Source of the DNA: Stercorarius parasiticus
Taxonomy: Eukaryota > Chordata > Aves > Charadriiformes > Stercorariidae
NCBI GenBank assembly: GCA_013396915.1
Contig: VWZL01002048.1
Span: 248,001-312,000, forward strand
Direction of reading: 5' to 3'
DNA: 64,000 nt
The notes under the pieces were generated by a model. That model searched no databases, was not told where the DNA came from, and worked only from the letters and a program-made list of their open reading frames with translations. Numbering within the stretch: position 1 is the stretch's first letter; each line of letters begins with the position of its first letter. Both the position numbers and the translations under genes were made by a program. This document shows positions 47,760-60,120 of the stretch, in pieces.

Positions 47760-50700
47760 TAATATATACGTAGGTTTCATTCTGTAAGCGCGGGGTTTAT
47801 TTCCAAGGTTGCTGTGATGAGTGTTTTTATGTAAAGGAATGCAGGTTTGGCATTACATTTAATTATTTTTTTTTTAATAAGAACTTCAATCAAATTTAAT
47901 TCATTACAGAATCCTCTTTCCATATCTCTAAACATGGGGGTCCTTTCTTGCAGAATTATCTGTACTTTTAGACAGTAAGTCTGTAGTTTTTGACCTAGAA
48001 ACTGTGACTGCAGCAGGATCGGGAGCCAGGCACCGTCAGTGCCGAAATGGAGCTCCCACCTCGAAGGGGATTGCAAGCCCAGAAATAAATGCCTTTTGGC
48101 AAACTCAGCCTTGCGGTGGGACACGACTTCGTGCTGCTGATGAGCAGAAAGTCTTTTGGAGAGGCGTTACAAAAACAGCTTCAACCCCAAAACCCACAAC
48201 AGTCTTATCTGCCCTTCACTTCAAATCGCTGGTGCCTAGCGAGAGATCTTTAAATGAGTTACAGAGCTGGCACTGGAAATGTGCTGAAGGTTTTATTTAT
48301 TCCCTTTTGAAGCCCTCCTGGTGAAGCTTTGCCTAGCAGGTAGGCACACTGTAGGGTTCACGCTGTCTTTTTGTATGCAAGGTCCACTGCAAATCCTTTT
48401 ATCCCACCTCCTTTCACTTGTAGGCGAGAGTGACTGTTTTCCTTCCTTTCAGCTCCCCTCCCAGCCCTCAGGACCAATATCTGAGGTCCTCCCTAGCTCT
48501 GATGTTCCTCTGTGAGTATGTTCTGCTCTCCCTTGTCCTAAACCCACCCTTGACCTAGTTCAGTCTCAAACCACTTCCCTGCCTCTTCCTCTCTCCGTGC
48601 TTTCGGCTCATTGAAGTCTCTTCTCCTCCTTCCCGTCCCCCTCTGGCACCAGTCTTTGTGCTCATCAAAACATTGATCTCATGGGCTGTAGGCTTGCCAG
48701 CATAATAAGGCCACTGCTCTTCCAAACACTTTTTCCCCCCCCTCTTACAAACACAGAAACGATTCTTTTTTTCTTCTTTGGACTTGCTCTCGCTATTTTT
48801 CAGGCTGCAAATTAGAGGATTAATTCCTGCTTTCCTACTGACAGTCATGGAAACGAGCTAGTTTCCAAGTGTCAGGATGCTGATCCTTATCTCATTCAGT
48901 TCCCAAAGAAGGTAATAAAATAACTATAAGACTAAATTGCTGTAGCAGATGCAGCACATGGGCATATGGCAGTCTATTAATTACTCGTGTTCTACCCAAC
49001 TTTTAAAGTAAATCAATAAATGTTGATAAAACACTGGAGAGCATGCAGGGGAGGGGCGGTTCTCTACCCATATTTTCCTCCTTTGGACTCTCTGTCAATT
49101 TTGGCTGGTTTAACTGTCTGGTTTTTGGACAACCTTAGTGTTTCCCTGTGGAAATGAACACCAACAAACCCGCTTGCCGCTTTCTCCAGACTTGTGGATG
49201 TCATTGCTGGCTGGTTTTAACCCTCAGAGGCAGAGCAGCAAGGAGGTAGCTGTTTTATCGGTCCGTTACATCATATGTTTGCAGTATGGTCCTTCCCGTG
49301 CTCTTCGGTATTGTTTTACTGGTCAACTGGATGGACTCTTCTCCACGTTAAGTGTGGTGGCAGATAGGTGGCTAATGCTTATGGATTATACGACTGAGAA
49401 ACCTGTTTTTCTTTGTATGCTATTAATAAAACAGGATTGGCTTGGTTTGAAGAGTTTGGCTGTACTATTTTGTCTGTTGGTCCTCCTGGTCTAGTGATGG
49501 CAGAGCTGTGGCGTGGACAATGTTGGTGCTTACTGTGGTGCTCCTGTCCAGGCAGTTGTCTTCTCTGCAGTGTTTCTGCTGCTCAAACAGCTTTTATATA
49601 GGAGAGGTGGATGGAAAATAGATACAATTAAAAAGAATAATAAAAAAATAATTTTTTCCTTGAAAGTGGGGGAAATAGAATAGAACTCCAAGAATATAGC
49701 CCAAAGTCCGAGAGTAGCTGCTGATATGCCTAAGCTGATGCTGCTGTTAGAAGGGCATTTCCCTGCTAAGAAGTTACCGAAGTTGTAAAGATCAATGGTC
49801 ACCAGCTGCAGTGACTGAGTTGTTTTTAAGCCCCTTTTTGAACTTTGATTTGTGAACAATTGCATTTTGAAATTAGCAAATGGCTGCACTTAAGGCTAAT
49901 GAGTGAGTTAAAGGGCAGTGTGTTACAAAAGGCTTTGAAGAAACCCAGACTGTTGAACTTAGAAAAGGGAGGACTCGCAAAACAAAACCAGTGTAGTGCT
50001 GGGCTGCGTTTTTTTGAAAAGCTGCATGTGAGCAGTTCAGTGGTCTCTCTCCAAATCTTTTACCCGTGCAAGCTTTGAAATATTTAAGAATGCAGCTCTT
50101 AATCCAGCAGCTGCTTTTTAATGAAGTGTATTTCTGATTTGGCAAACGGTTAGATGCAGTTGTGCAGCGTCCATCTCCTCCCAAGCATGTTTCAGCATCT
50201 CCTTTGCACCATGAACTCGGCCGTTCCAGGAGGAGACGTGTGGCTGGTGGTACCTGCTCGGCTGGAGGAGGGAGCTGGGCTGCAGGTTCTCCATGCCGCG
50301 CGCAAAACAGGGGCCGTGGTGATATGAGTGGGACTAATTGCACTGCTGAGTTTGCCCAGGCTTCGATTCTGCTCCGTTGCCACCGCAGGCTGCAGCAATA
50401 ACACTTCTGCCTCCAAAACAGATCGGAGATGGCTGTTGGAGCAGGGTCTTGAACAGTGCTGCTGGAGGTCTTCCTGGAGGAGAGCTGCTTGGCACAAGTG
50501 TGTCTGCTCGAGGAAAATGTAGGGCAGGGGAGGAGAAGAGGTATTTCATAAAAGATCTTGCCCTGTTTGTCCAAAGTGCGCAGTTAAAGCGGGGCATGTT
50601 CTAGGTTTGCCTTGCATTTGTGATAGCTTGTGGCCCAGCAGATGGGAGAGGCAGAAAGCTGTGCCGAGGAAGAAATCAGCCTCCCCCGAAAAGACCCAAA

Positions 50701-52249
50701 TACAAGGGGAAAGCTACAATCAGTCAAACCATGCTTAAGTTTGGCACCTTCTTTGTGCTTCATCTCCTTTCCTAACTGTATCCCGAGCAGGCTGAAAAAG
50801 TAGGATGGGAAAAGCTTTTTCCATCCTAAACTAAAGGAAAGCTTTTGGTAGTTATTCAGTGGAAATTAAAGTTAAATCTTTCTATTAGCTTGACTTAAGT
50901 GGAAATTGTTAAATACTCCAGGATGCTGTCATTCTGTAACCTAAAACTGCAGTTTGAAGTTTTTCAGGATATTTTTACTCTTCTTCACCAGCTTCCCGAG
51001 TCCTCAAGTTGCCCATCAACTTTTTTTAAGATCTTCACAACGAAAAAATCTTCATGTTGTCTTTTTATTTTTATTTTTTTTTTTTTTAATCTTTGTAAGT
51101 AATACTTCTGGGCTCAAAACTGTCAATATTAAGCTAACACAAAATCCATAGGCCAGTACCTCCTGTTTTGTTCTATTTTAGTGAGTGAAGTTCTGTTTTT
51201 GAAACGCATGCAGTTATCTAACAAAACCTTTTTATGCTTTGGCAGCGTAGCGGCTGAAGTGCTTTGAGTGCAGTCCCAAGCCTGGCTCTTTGATCTCCCT
51301 GGGGATTGTGCAGACAAAACCAGGTGGAAATTGTACATATGTGTGTATGATGTGAACTTTTAGCTGGGATTTTGACTTCAGGTGAAAGTGTTTTATTTTT
51401 GAATAAAGCCTGTAGGAGCTTGGTCCTTTGGAAATCTAAACTTACCCTCAATGGACTTATCAGTTAGTAGTACCTCAAAATATGGGTCTTATTTCATATC
51501 AGTGTGTATTTTGTTTATTTAATCCACTTGCCGGTCTGGTTCACTGCATGTCTGTAGGACCAGTTGCATCTACGGTAGCTTTTCAGGTAAAGCATTGCAG
51601 GAATGAGATGCAGGAGGAAGATGGGGAAGGAGATGGGACCTGCTGAAGCTAGGAGATGTTAGTGGTAGAGCCAGTTGGGCAATCCATGAGCTTTCTGCTC
51701 CAGAGCTCCACGTGTGCCTTAAGTGTTGGTGTGCGGTACCCTTAGCTGGAGGTGGCTGGCCTGTGGAACAGAGGAGGTTACAGCTCGGCTTATCTTGGTG
51801 GCTGTGGCCCTACAGTAGAAAGGGTTTGCAGTGGGGCTGCTCTCATTCTGCCTTGACAGGCATTACTTTGATATTAGTTAACGACAGTAAAATCTTGCCG
51901 GGAATCTCACTAGGCGTTTGAGTTTTCCCTCTTAGGCTTAAGTAGCGTCAGACCTGAGGGTTAGCATCTTTTCATTCAGTCCCTACCCATATCCACACGC
52001 TTTCCTCCCCTTCGTTCTTATGGCAGTCATCTGATGAAACACTTGGTGGCAGAAACAAAAGAAACTTATTCTCCCCCATACCACTCATTGCTCTAAGAGC
52101 CTGAGTGTTTAAAAATCAGTCTGCTGTGTTTTCCTTATTTTGTTGTTTTATTTTTCAAAGCAGGTCTTTCTCTCCACGGCAAACGGGAATGCGTGGCTGT
52201 GAATTTGTCAGCTGTGTATATTCTGGTTTTCTTTGGATTAGCCTTAAGT

Positions 52250-52360
52250 AGTTGCGTCTCGCGTTACGCACATGCGTGTATATATCGCGGCAGCACCGTG
52301 TCCTGCGTAGACATGTGTATATTTACGCCACGGCACAGTCTCGTGTAGCAAGTGTGTGTT
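52250..52360. repeat. Degenerate minisatellite, period about 40
   Basis: Two adjacent imperfect units begin ACATGCGTGTATA (52270-52310) and ACATGTGTATATT (52311-52348). They share CGG...CAC/CAG and CTGCGTAG or CTCGTGTAG endings. A partial unit precedes them at about 52250-52269. The minus-strand translation shows the same period of about 13-14 residues. Confidence 0.6.
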
Positions 52361-52398
52361 ATCCTGTGGGGAGGAGCTGCTGCTGGGTGCTGCCTGGT

Positions 52399-52458
52399 GG
52401 TACGTATGTAAAACACATACACATAAATTACATACATACATACGGTACGTATGTAAAA
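52399..52458. repeat. 15-base direct repeat around a CATA-rich hairpin
   Basis: GGTACGTATGTAAAA occurs at 52399-52413 and again at 52444-52458, with CATA repeats between. ACATACG-GTA-CGTATGT forms a short perfect hairpin in the right half. Confidence 0.75.
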
Positions 52459-53332
52459 GCTCGGCTGTATAATACCAGCACCAGATTAATGCAATGCCTC
52501 CTCAAGAGGGAATATTCCTAAACTTTGGGTAAACAAGAGCCCCATTGATCTGTGTGTTTCTAAACTGCATGTTCAAAGTTCTTTTTGATGACTCTTATAG
52601 ACAGTATCTACTTTTGGCGACAGATAATAATTTTACGTCCATAATAAAAGCCACTATATTGCAAGCGATGGCTTGCATTTCTAATGGTGTCCACCGGAGT
52701 AAAAATAGCTTTACTTTTATGTGGCTTCATTAATCATTTGATGCGTGCTTAGGGAACCTGCCATAAGGTGCTGCTGGTGTAGACGGAGCAGATTGAGTGC
52801 CCTTCCCCGCGACGAGGGCCAGCTGAGCTCCCCACCTCTGAGAGCTGCCAAAGCTACACCTGAAGAACCCTCTCTTTCTCTTCTCCTCCAGCAGACTAAA
52901 ACCCAAACTGTCTTGCGATATTTACCCCGTATGCTGTATATTTGTGTGTCAATGTGCCCTGTAGAGGAAGAAGGGAGTCTGGAGTGAGGCTTGTGGGCTT
53001 TCAGGAGGGAGTGTTGTCCTGAAGACCCCCATCATGTGCCTTCCTCATGGCGTTTTATTGCTTTGCCCTTCCCTGCGGTGAAATGCAGGGCTGTTGCTTG
53101 CAGCACCCTTGGGCATGGAGGTGCCTGTGTGGTCACAGCTGCCGTCAACAGTTACGGAAGAGGAAACCACACATTTTTTCTGTCTTTAATCTTGAGTGTC
53201 TGCTAAAGAATTTCAACTGCAGCAGTTCAGCCCTCCACCTTGCTAAAGCTGCCCATGGCTCCGGGGTGCAGCTGCAGACACAGACTCCAAACTGATGGCA
53301 CTGAGGCAGGAGTTAGCCCTGTGACGTTTAAG

Positions 53333-53419
53333 TCATAGAATGGTTTAAGTTGGAAGGGACCTTAAAGATCATCTAGTTCCGAGCCCCTGCCATGGGCAGG
53401 GACACCTCCCACTAGACCC
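53333..53419 (-). mobile_element. CR1 LINE 3'-end fragment
   Basis: TCATAGAATGGTTTAAGTTG, followed by GGAAGGGACCTTAAAGATCA and a GGGCAGGGACACCTCCCACT block, is the reverse complement of a CR1 3' end. Only about 87 bases remain. The terminal repeat is shorter than in the copy at 20388. The internal sequence (GAGCCCCTGCCATGGG) differs too, which suggests another CR1 subfamily. It lies opposite to HDAC4, like the other two copies. Confidence 0.88.
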
Positions 53420-56400
53420 ATGAATGGTTGTGACTTGTTTCAGTGAACCAAGGAGAGACCAAGCTGGTGGGCCCTGTCGGAGGAGAGCAACCGCCTGGAG
53501 AACCCACCACGTCGTCTGCTAGCAATGCTTGCTTGTGGTCTCTGCTACGTTTTACTGGCTCTTCTGTTGGTTTTGCTTCTGCCTTTGACTGGGATGCAAA
53601 AGCTATTCCTTCTCGACTTGCTGGCAGTTGGGAATGTATTCACACATCTGTCTTCTTCCAAACATCACTGCAGGTCCTGACCTGATGTCTGACAGAATGT
53701 GTGTCTCAGGGCTTGTTACGGGCTTCAGGTCAAAGGATTTGTTGTGTCGTTTACTCTTTTGGGTGAAATCTGAGTTTGTGTAACTTAAACTTTCTCTGCT
53801 TTGCGGTTCTTTGTGTTTCTAACAGGTAGCACTGAAATTAAACAAATCCAAAAAACCCACCCCAAAACTCCCTTCTCTTTTAAAGATCACTCAAAGCATC
53901 TGGGTGAGTCATTCAAGTGGCTGGAACTGTTCAGTTGCCTATATAATTATTAAATATCAAACGAGGCACAGAACTGTTTACTTGCTATTTGCTGACTTTG
54001 TTTTTCAAGGTATTTAGCAAAAAGTGGGTACACATGCGGTGTTCCTAATACTCTGTAAATGGTTTTGTCCTTAATCTCCTGGGAACGGGTGTTTTCCCAA
54101 GGTGTTATGAACAAACATGAATTATGATTTAAAATTTACATTACAACACAAGCTGTGCAGACTGTCTGCAGAAAAACTTACCTTCAACTTCTGCATATGT
54201 TGGCAGTTTTGTATTAAGCTGTTTTCTGTGTGATCTCAAAGCCCGTGTCTAAGAGTCAACAACTCCATTCCAGCCCATGTGCATTGCAACATGAGATAAG
54301 TCTTCAACCAGAGGGAAGGTGAGATGGTATTTTTTTAAGCGAATATTTAACTCTTCCAAATACTTGTTCTATGGGTTTAACTCCAGGGTGATGCAGACCA
54401 AGTGGGTTTTTCTTCTCTAGACGTACCAGAATGGGTTTCCTGTGCTTGTGGAGAACATCTTGTGTTTTTCTTGGCTCTGTCTGTGAGACTGAGCGCAGGT
54501 CACTGAGCTGTGCTACCCTGTAGGGCTGAGGTGTCACCTGCCCGGTGGTGACAGGTGGCCCGCTGCTGTGGGACAGCCTGCTTGGGGCCTTTTGGTTAGG
54601 GGTTCATGAGTAGCTACACACACCAGCTTCTTCCCACACATGTCTTTGGAGCTCCAGTTAGACAGAGATGGTTGAACATGGGCTTTGTGGTGGTAATTAC
54701 AATTAAAGAATGAGTGAAATAACTTTGCAGCCTGTTGATAATTTGTTCTCTTCTTGGTGTACTACGATTTTTAATTTCTAGGGGTGAAAAAAAATCAGCC
54801 ATCCTTTAAATACTTACAAGTGTTTCTCCTGCTTCCTCGGGTGTTTTTTCAGGATGTTGCATTCAGATTGTGGGAACTGTGTGCACAGCATGTCTCGAGC
54901 TGCCAGAAAAACAGCCAAACCCTCTTTTAATGCTTGGTTTTGGAAGGGGCTTTAGTACCAACTGGTACCTGGATCATCATCCCTCTGGTGTGGCAAAGCT
55001 CTGCTGATGGCTCTCACTTCTCTAGCTACTTTGCTCAAAAGCTCATGGATATTTTAAACTCTCCCTTTCACAGGTGGATCTTTCAAGGAAATGCTGAAAG
55101 AGAGCTGGCGTTTAGTCCCAAGCTGGACTGTCAAGGTGTTTTTTTCCAGCTGTCTTCTGTTCTGCTGCTTTGCACCTTTGCTAAAGTCCTGTGCTGCCCA
55201 TCTCCCTTCTCAGGGTAGTTCCCCTGTCCTGTGAGCTGCCTTCTCTGCAGTCAGCTATCCGTTTCTTATTGTTCTCTTTACCTTTTGCTGGATTTTCATG
55301 GCGGACACTGATCAAGGGTGTTAATTGATGGAGGACAAGACGGATAGACTGTGCATGGTCATGGTAGTTCAGGAAAAAAATTGCTAAAAACAGAAGCAAG
55401 CGCGTCTGATTTGTAAGTGTTGTACGTGCACGTTTGTGTCTTTCCTGCCTGTGCAGTGTACAGTGCTGGAAATATCAGTAGGTAATCAAATATAAAATAT
55501 TTAAAATCTCACCCATTTATTATACCTTGCAGAGGAATTTGTTTGGAGGGAGAATTATTTTGAGACTGAGCATTTTGTAGGAGGCCAATGATTTGCAGGG
55601 TGGTAGCAAGCTATAAAGTGAGGTGGAAGGTCTAGGATAGGGAATCTGTGGAGAAGATGCTGCCATTCCTTGAACTTAGCCCATCTCTTCCTCTTTTTGC
55701 ATTTTATTGTCGATGATCAACATGTTAAAAAATGAAATGCATAAAAAGCGCTAACTTGCAATTAGTGAGATGACTGACCAAGAGGGTTTTTTCCTCCCTG
55801 AAAACTCCTTCATGCCCTAACTTAATATTGGTGCCGATGGTGTCTTCTGTTTGGTGTTCTTGGTAGCGCATTTGGACGGGGGTGCTTTATAGCACTGAAG
55901 AGCATTTAGGCCTGAGGAGGCCTGATTTTGGTGATAATTTGAATAGCCCAACCCAAAGATATTGTGTGCCTAAGAAGGATCCCCGTTATCCAGGAGCTGA
56001 TCATGCTTATCCAAGAGCCCCATTCCGCACTCCTGTGTGGCCGGACAGATATGGTCGCACAGGGTGGGAGCGCTGGTAAATCCAGTGGTTTTGGGTGTGA
56101 GCATCAATTGCAAGCGGTTGGCGCTTTGGGAAGAGCGTGTGTGCCTTCCTCTTGGGGCTGGTGCTGGAGAGAAGGGTCTGCTCCGGGCTGGGGGGTCCCA
56201 CAGCCAAGGAACACACTAACTCCCCGTGGTACTGAGGCAGCTGGATGGAAAGGATCTATATAAATTAATTTCGGCATCTGCAGCATGAAGGAAAAGGAGA
56301 AGCATGAGGCTGGATACATGGTGGGATGGTTTTGGAAGTAAGTGCCTGGCTTTTCTTCATTTGGAAATACAGTTGCTCATCTGCTTTTTTTTTTTTTTCT

Positions 56401-58379
56401 GCTGCGTTCTTCGTTTGGAACGTTGTTTGTGCTACCCTTGAATATTAACTACCGAAACATCTTCACTTCATGTGGGCAGCCATGAGAGTCTGTTTTCCAT
56501 CTTTCGGAAGATTCCAGCTAGTTAGGTTGCTTTTGTCATTCAATTTTCTCTTGTTTACCAAAGCATTAGGAAGCTGGAATATAAGCAGTGTGTGTTTTGC
56601 CCTAGGAAACATCAGTAGTCCAGTCACCATTCCAGAAATTCCTCTCGGTTCATTTTTCTGTGTAACAGAGCTCTCAAAGATTCTGAACGCTGTAGATGTA
56701 AATCTGAAAAGGTCAAGCCTCGTGTATGCCAGAGACAGGAGCACAGGATGACAACGATGCAGGGGCACAAATGAATTCTAAACTGTGGATTGAGAACAAT
56801 ATGTTCAGAGAAAGCCATCACAGTACATGCCTTGGGTATTGAGGGGGAGTTTGAGGTAAAGCGGCGAGGATTTCTCTTGCATTACTTGGTGACTTCTTAA
56901 CATACAGGGGAGAAGGTTCAAAACACAAGATTTATGGCTAGGAAAAAGGGGAGGAGTTGGTTCTTTGCTTCCGCTTGCTTTGCTGGCGGGATCCCGGTGG
57001 CAGAGCAGCGCCTGGGGAAGCAGCAAATGAAGAGGTTTTCACGTTGGCCAAAGTTGCGTTGGGTGTGGGTTGATAGAGAGCTTGCAGCTGAGATGTGCTG
57101 CCGTTCTGCAGGTCCGTTTGTGTGTGAGCTTGGTGGTTTTGTGCTGAAAGCCTGTCCAAACGCTTCGGTTTGGATGAAGTCCTTCTCGTGCAGCACTTCA
57201 ATAGCGGTGGGATCGGCTTTGCCTTGATGCGTTTCCAATTCAAGAAGTGAAAAAAACATACACGGCGCAGGGGGAAATCTCCTCTAGAGTAACAGAATTG
57301 GGAAATGTCAAGGGTTTTCAGCTGCTCCTTTGCATGTGGTGCGCAAAGGATGAACAATTCCTGCTAGCTGGGGCATTTGGCGTGTTGAAATGTGGGCCGG
57401 AATTGATTTTTCGGGGAGGGCGTTGATGTGCACTGTGGGTTTGACGGGGCTGCCATGGCAGCGCTGCCTCTGGTTGCTGTTGCACCAGCAAAAGGCAGCA
57501 TGGACACGTCTGGGAGATGAACAGGGCTGGTCTCTCCGTCGCTGGCTGGAGGAAATGAAAACAAAAATAGCTGTCAGTGTGAAACACTGAAAAGATGCAG
57601 CCAAAGCTGATGGAGGCGTTTGTCATTTAGCAACGTATCAAATCACAGTTGTTTTTTTTTTGTTGTAAATAACGCACAGGTAGGATAATATATTCAGGAT
57701 AATAATGTGAACTAGTTCTAGGAAATGAGGACTGAGAATATGAACATTTGGTTGGTGGCAAATGCCTCGGGGCATGGGAAATGCCAGCAGACTCCTCTTC
57801 CCCTGCCAGCACCAGCGCTGCTTGGCCCCTGAAGCTTCATCATCCTGAGATCCCACCTTCATGTCTTGAAGTGACTTGGCACAAGGAGAAAACCTCATAC
57901 TTGTGTTATTTAAATTATTTAAATCATTTCAGGGAATGACCTAAACTAGAAATGAAGGGTGAAGGGCGCTGGGAAATGCCATGCAGCACCGCATGCTGTG
58001 GCTACTGGCAGGTGGCTGGTGTCTCTCTGGACCGAGGAGTGGGCTGCGTGGGGTGGTTCCTGCGCTGGGCAGAGGGATGGATGTGCTCCCGGAACGCCAT
58101 GGGAGAGCAGCCCCCTGTGCCCCTGCCGCAGCTTCGTTTCATGCGTGGGCTGTTGTGGGGCTGTTCATCTGCGTTTGGTGCCCACCTTGGGCTTTTCTTC
58201 TGCCACGCACAAAGTTAAGGTCCCTGTTTCAGTGCAGGGAGAGGCAGCTCCCGTGGGTCACCAGTAAGCAGGGAAGGCAGTTTTGTGGTGGGAAACCAGG
58301 AACCCACCATCTAAGGAAGCTGCCGGTTCACAGTCACTCTTTCCCACCCTAAAAGAGGGGAGGATAAAGCTTACAGAAG

Positions 58380-58790
58380 GGTATTTCCAGCTGAAACATC
58401 TCCAAATTAATTCATGATCTCTTTATACCATTTTTAACTTTTCTCTCTGTTTTTTGGTATGTGGTGCATTTACTGAAAATGCTGTTTACTTGCTGTTCAT
58501 GTAAACTAATGGAATATGTTGCTGTATTAGGACAATAATTGTGTCTATACGTGCATATAATCAAGCATATGCATGCATTTATATAAATGTGTTAATTGCT
58601 GTGATAACTTTGTCTTCTATGTAATGAGCCTTCTATTTTATGATCTTCAGCATACGTAATATGGATTTGGAAATGCGTTGTGAAGGAAAAGGCATTACTT
58701 TTAAATTTATTTAAAGAGAGAGAGAGTTCAAGGCCCATTACGCATTAAACAAAAATATTCTTTAAAGATGTTAGCTCATAACTGCAGGCA
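58380..58790. promoter_or_regulatory. Possible conserved enhancer-like block
   Basis: This is AT-rich, nearly CpG-free sequence with AAATTAATTCATG, GACAATAATTG, ATATGCATGC, GTTAATTGC and CATTACGCATTAA words. It looks the most enhancer-like of the four blocks, but conservation was not tested. Confidence 0.25.
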
Positions 58791-59603
58791 GCATATGTCT
58801 CCTCTCCAGAGAGTCCTACTTGTGAAAGCAGCATTGCTTGTGAGGGAGCAAATCACTGACTTGAAAAAGACTGGGTTATTGGATTTTTTTTTTTTTTTTT
58901 TTCCAATCTGCCCTAGTTCAGAGCCTTTTCATCTTTGTGGCTATTTACCAGAGCCAGAAGCATAACCCAGAGACTCCTATCTATGTTTTCTGCTGAAAAA
59001 ATCTCCCCAGCAGCCTGGGAGAGGAGCGAGGGCTCAGACTTGGCGTGGACACTTGGGTGCACCAGCGTGGGCTTTCTGGATGCTTTTTCTAGCAGCTCCC
59101 AATTAATAACTTGCCGATTTCAAGCTGCCATCTTCCTACGTGCTTCCCGCCTGCCCTGAGAAGTCTTGAATCTGTTTTCTGGCTTTCCTAAATGTGTGTG
59201 TAAAATCGCTCTCGGACCGTTTTAATGTCCGTGCAGCTTCCAAGCAGCTCAGGGCGCTGGGGTGGCCCCTTCCATGAAGTGCAGCGTCCAGGAGATCAGC
59301 AGCAAAGGTGCGGGACTCCTGCAGCCTTGGGAATAGGTTATTTCATGGCCACGTCTACCTGGCTCTTCAGAAATTTGTTTCATAGTAGTATGAGATTTTT
59401 GATTTTTGCCACTCCCTCATTTTTGCTGATAACTTTTTTCAATGTCTTTCCCTTTCCATGGGAAGGAGGGACCCCTTGGCCAGGAGGAGCTCTAATGGAC
59501 TTCTAATGGCTTTCTGGGAGGTGCCACTTGGCTTTTGGTTGGGGCAGACAGAAAGCTGTAGGAGGCTTTGCTATGAGAAATGGGAGAGAAATAACTTCAG
59601 GTT

Positions 59604-59660
59604 AAAAAAAAAAAAAGAAAACAAACACCCAACAACAAAACAAACAACAAACCAAACCTG
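59604..59660. repeat. A/CAA-rich simple repeat
   Basis: A 13-base A-run is followed by AAACAAACACCC and several CAA units. I see no adjacent transposon body. Confidence 0.85.
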
Positions 59661-59950
59661 AAATATTTTTATTTTCTTTTTTCTTTCTGATTACTTCTGA
59701 GTAAATGGTGCCTTAAGGAGTATCTTAAGCAGTAAAAACAGGTATCTTAATTTACACTGTTCTACTTGCAGTAATCAAACAAAACCAATATAACAAAGCA
59801 GGAATGACTTAAAAAAAAGCCTTGACTTTTTTTCTTTTTTTTTACTTCAGATATTTTTTGATTACTAAGAACGATGACACTTCTTGGCATTGCTGTTTTT
59901 ACAAGTTGGCTTACTGCATTGCTTGCAACTCTCAGCTTTTGTTTTATTTA

Positions 59951-60120
59951 GCTGCGGTTTTTAATTTCCTGCTTGTGGCGGGGTCCGTGTTTGTCAAATG
60001 CTGTATAGCGGGGATGGTGCGGCTTGCCTCTCCGCTCGCAGTTACGGAGTTACGGCGGCGTTTGCTCTCAGAGGGTTCAGTGTGGAAGCTGACAGCGCGT
60101 GGCTGTGTCCAGCAGGACCT
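59951..60120. promoter_or_regulatory. Short CpG-dense patch
   Basis: About 13 CpG lie in 170 bases, including a TACGGCGGCG word, within AT-rich intron. It has no recognisable promoter element or exon. Confidence 0.35.

Larger units (their letters stand above)
43562..53332. other. Intronic stretch with one CR1 fragment and a minisatellite
   Basis: The segment holds a poly-C run at 44766-44786, an enhancer-like block at 47040-47260, the internal CR1 fragment at 47621-47759 and the degenerate minisatellite at 52250-52360. The longest open frame of the window (233 codons, antisense, 49873-50574) begins with TTG and has no ATG, so it is not called. Confidence 0.5.

Noticed and set aside
49873..50574. 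Longest open frame in the window (233 codons, minus strand)
   Set aside because: It begins with TTG, contains no Met codon and has no recognisable domain. Overlapping open frames on both strands suggest a locally stop-poor, G+C-richer stretch.
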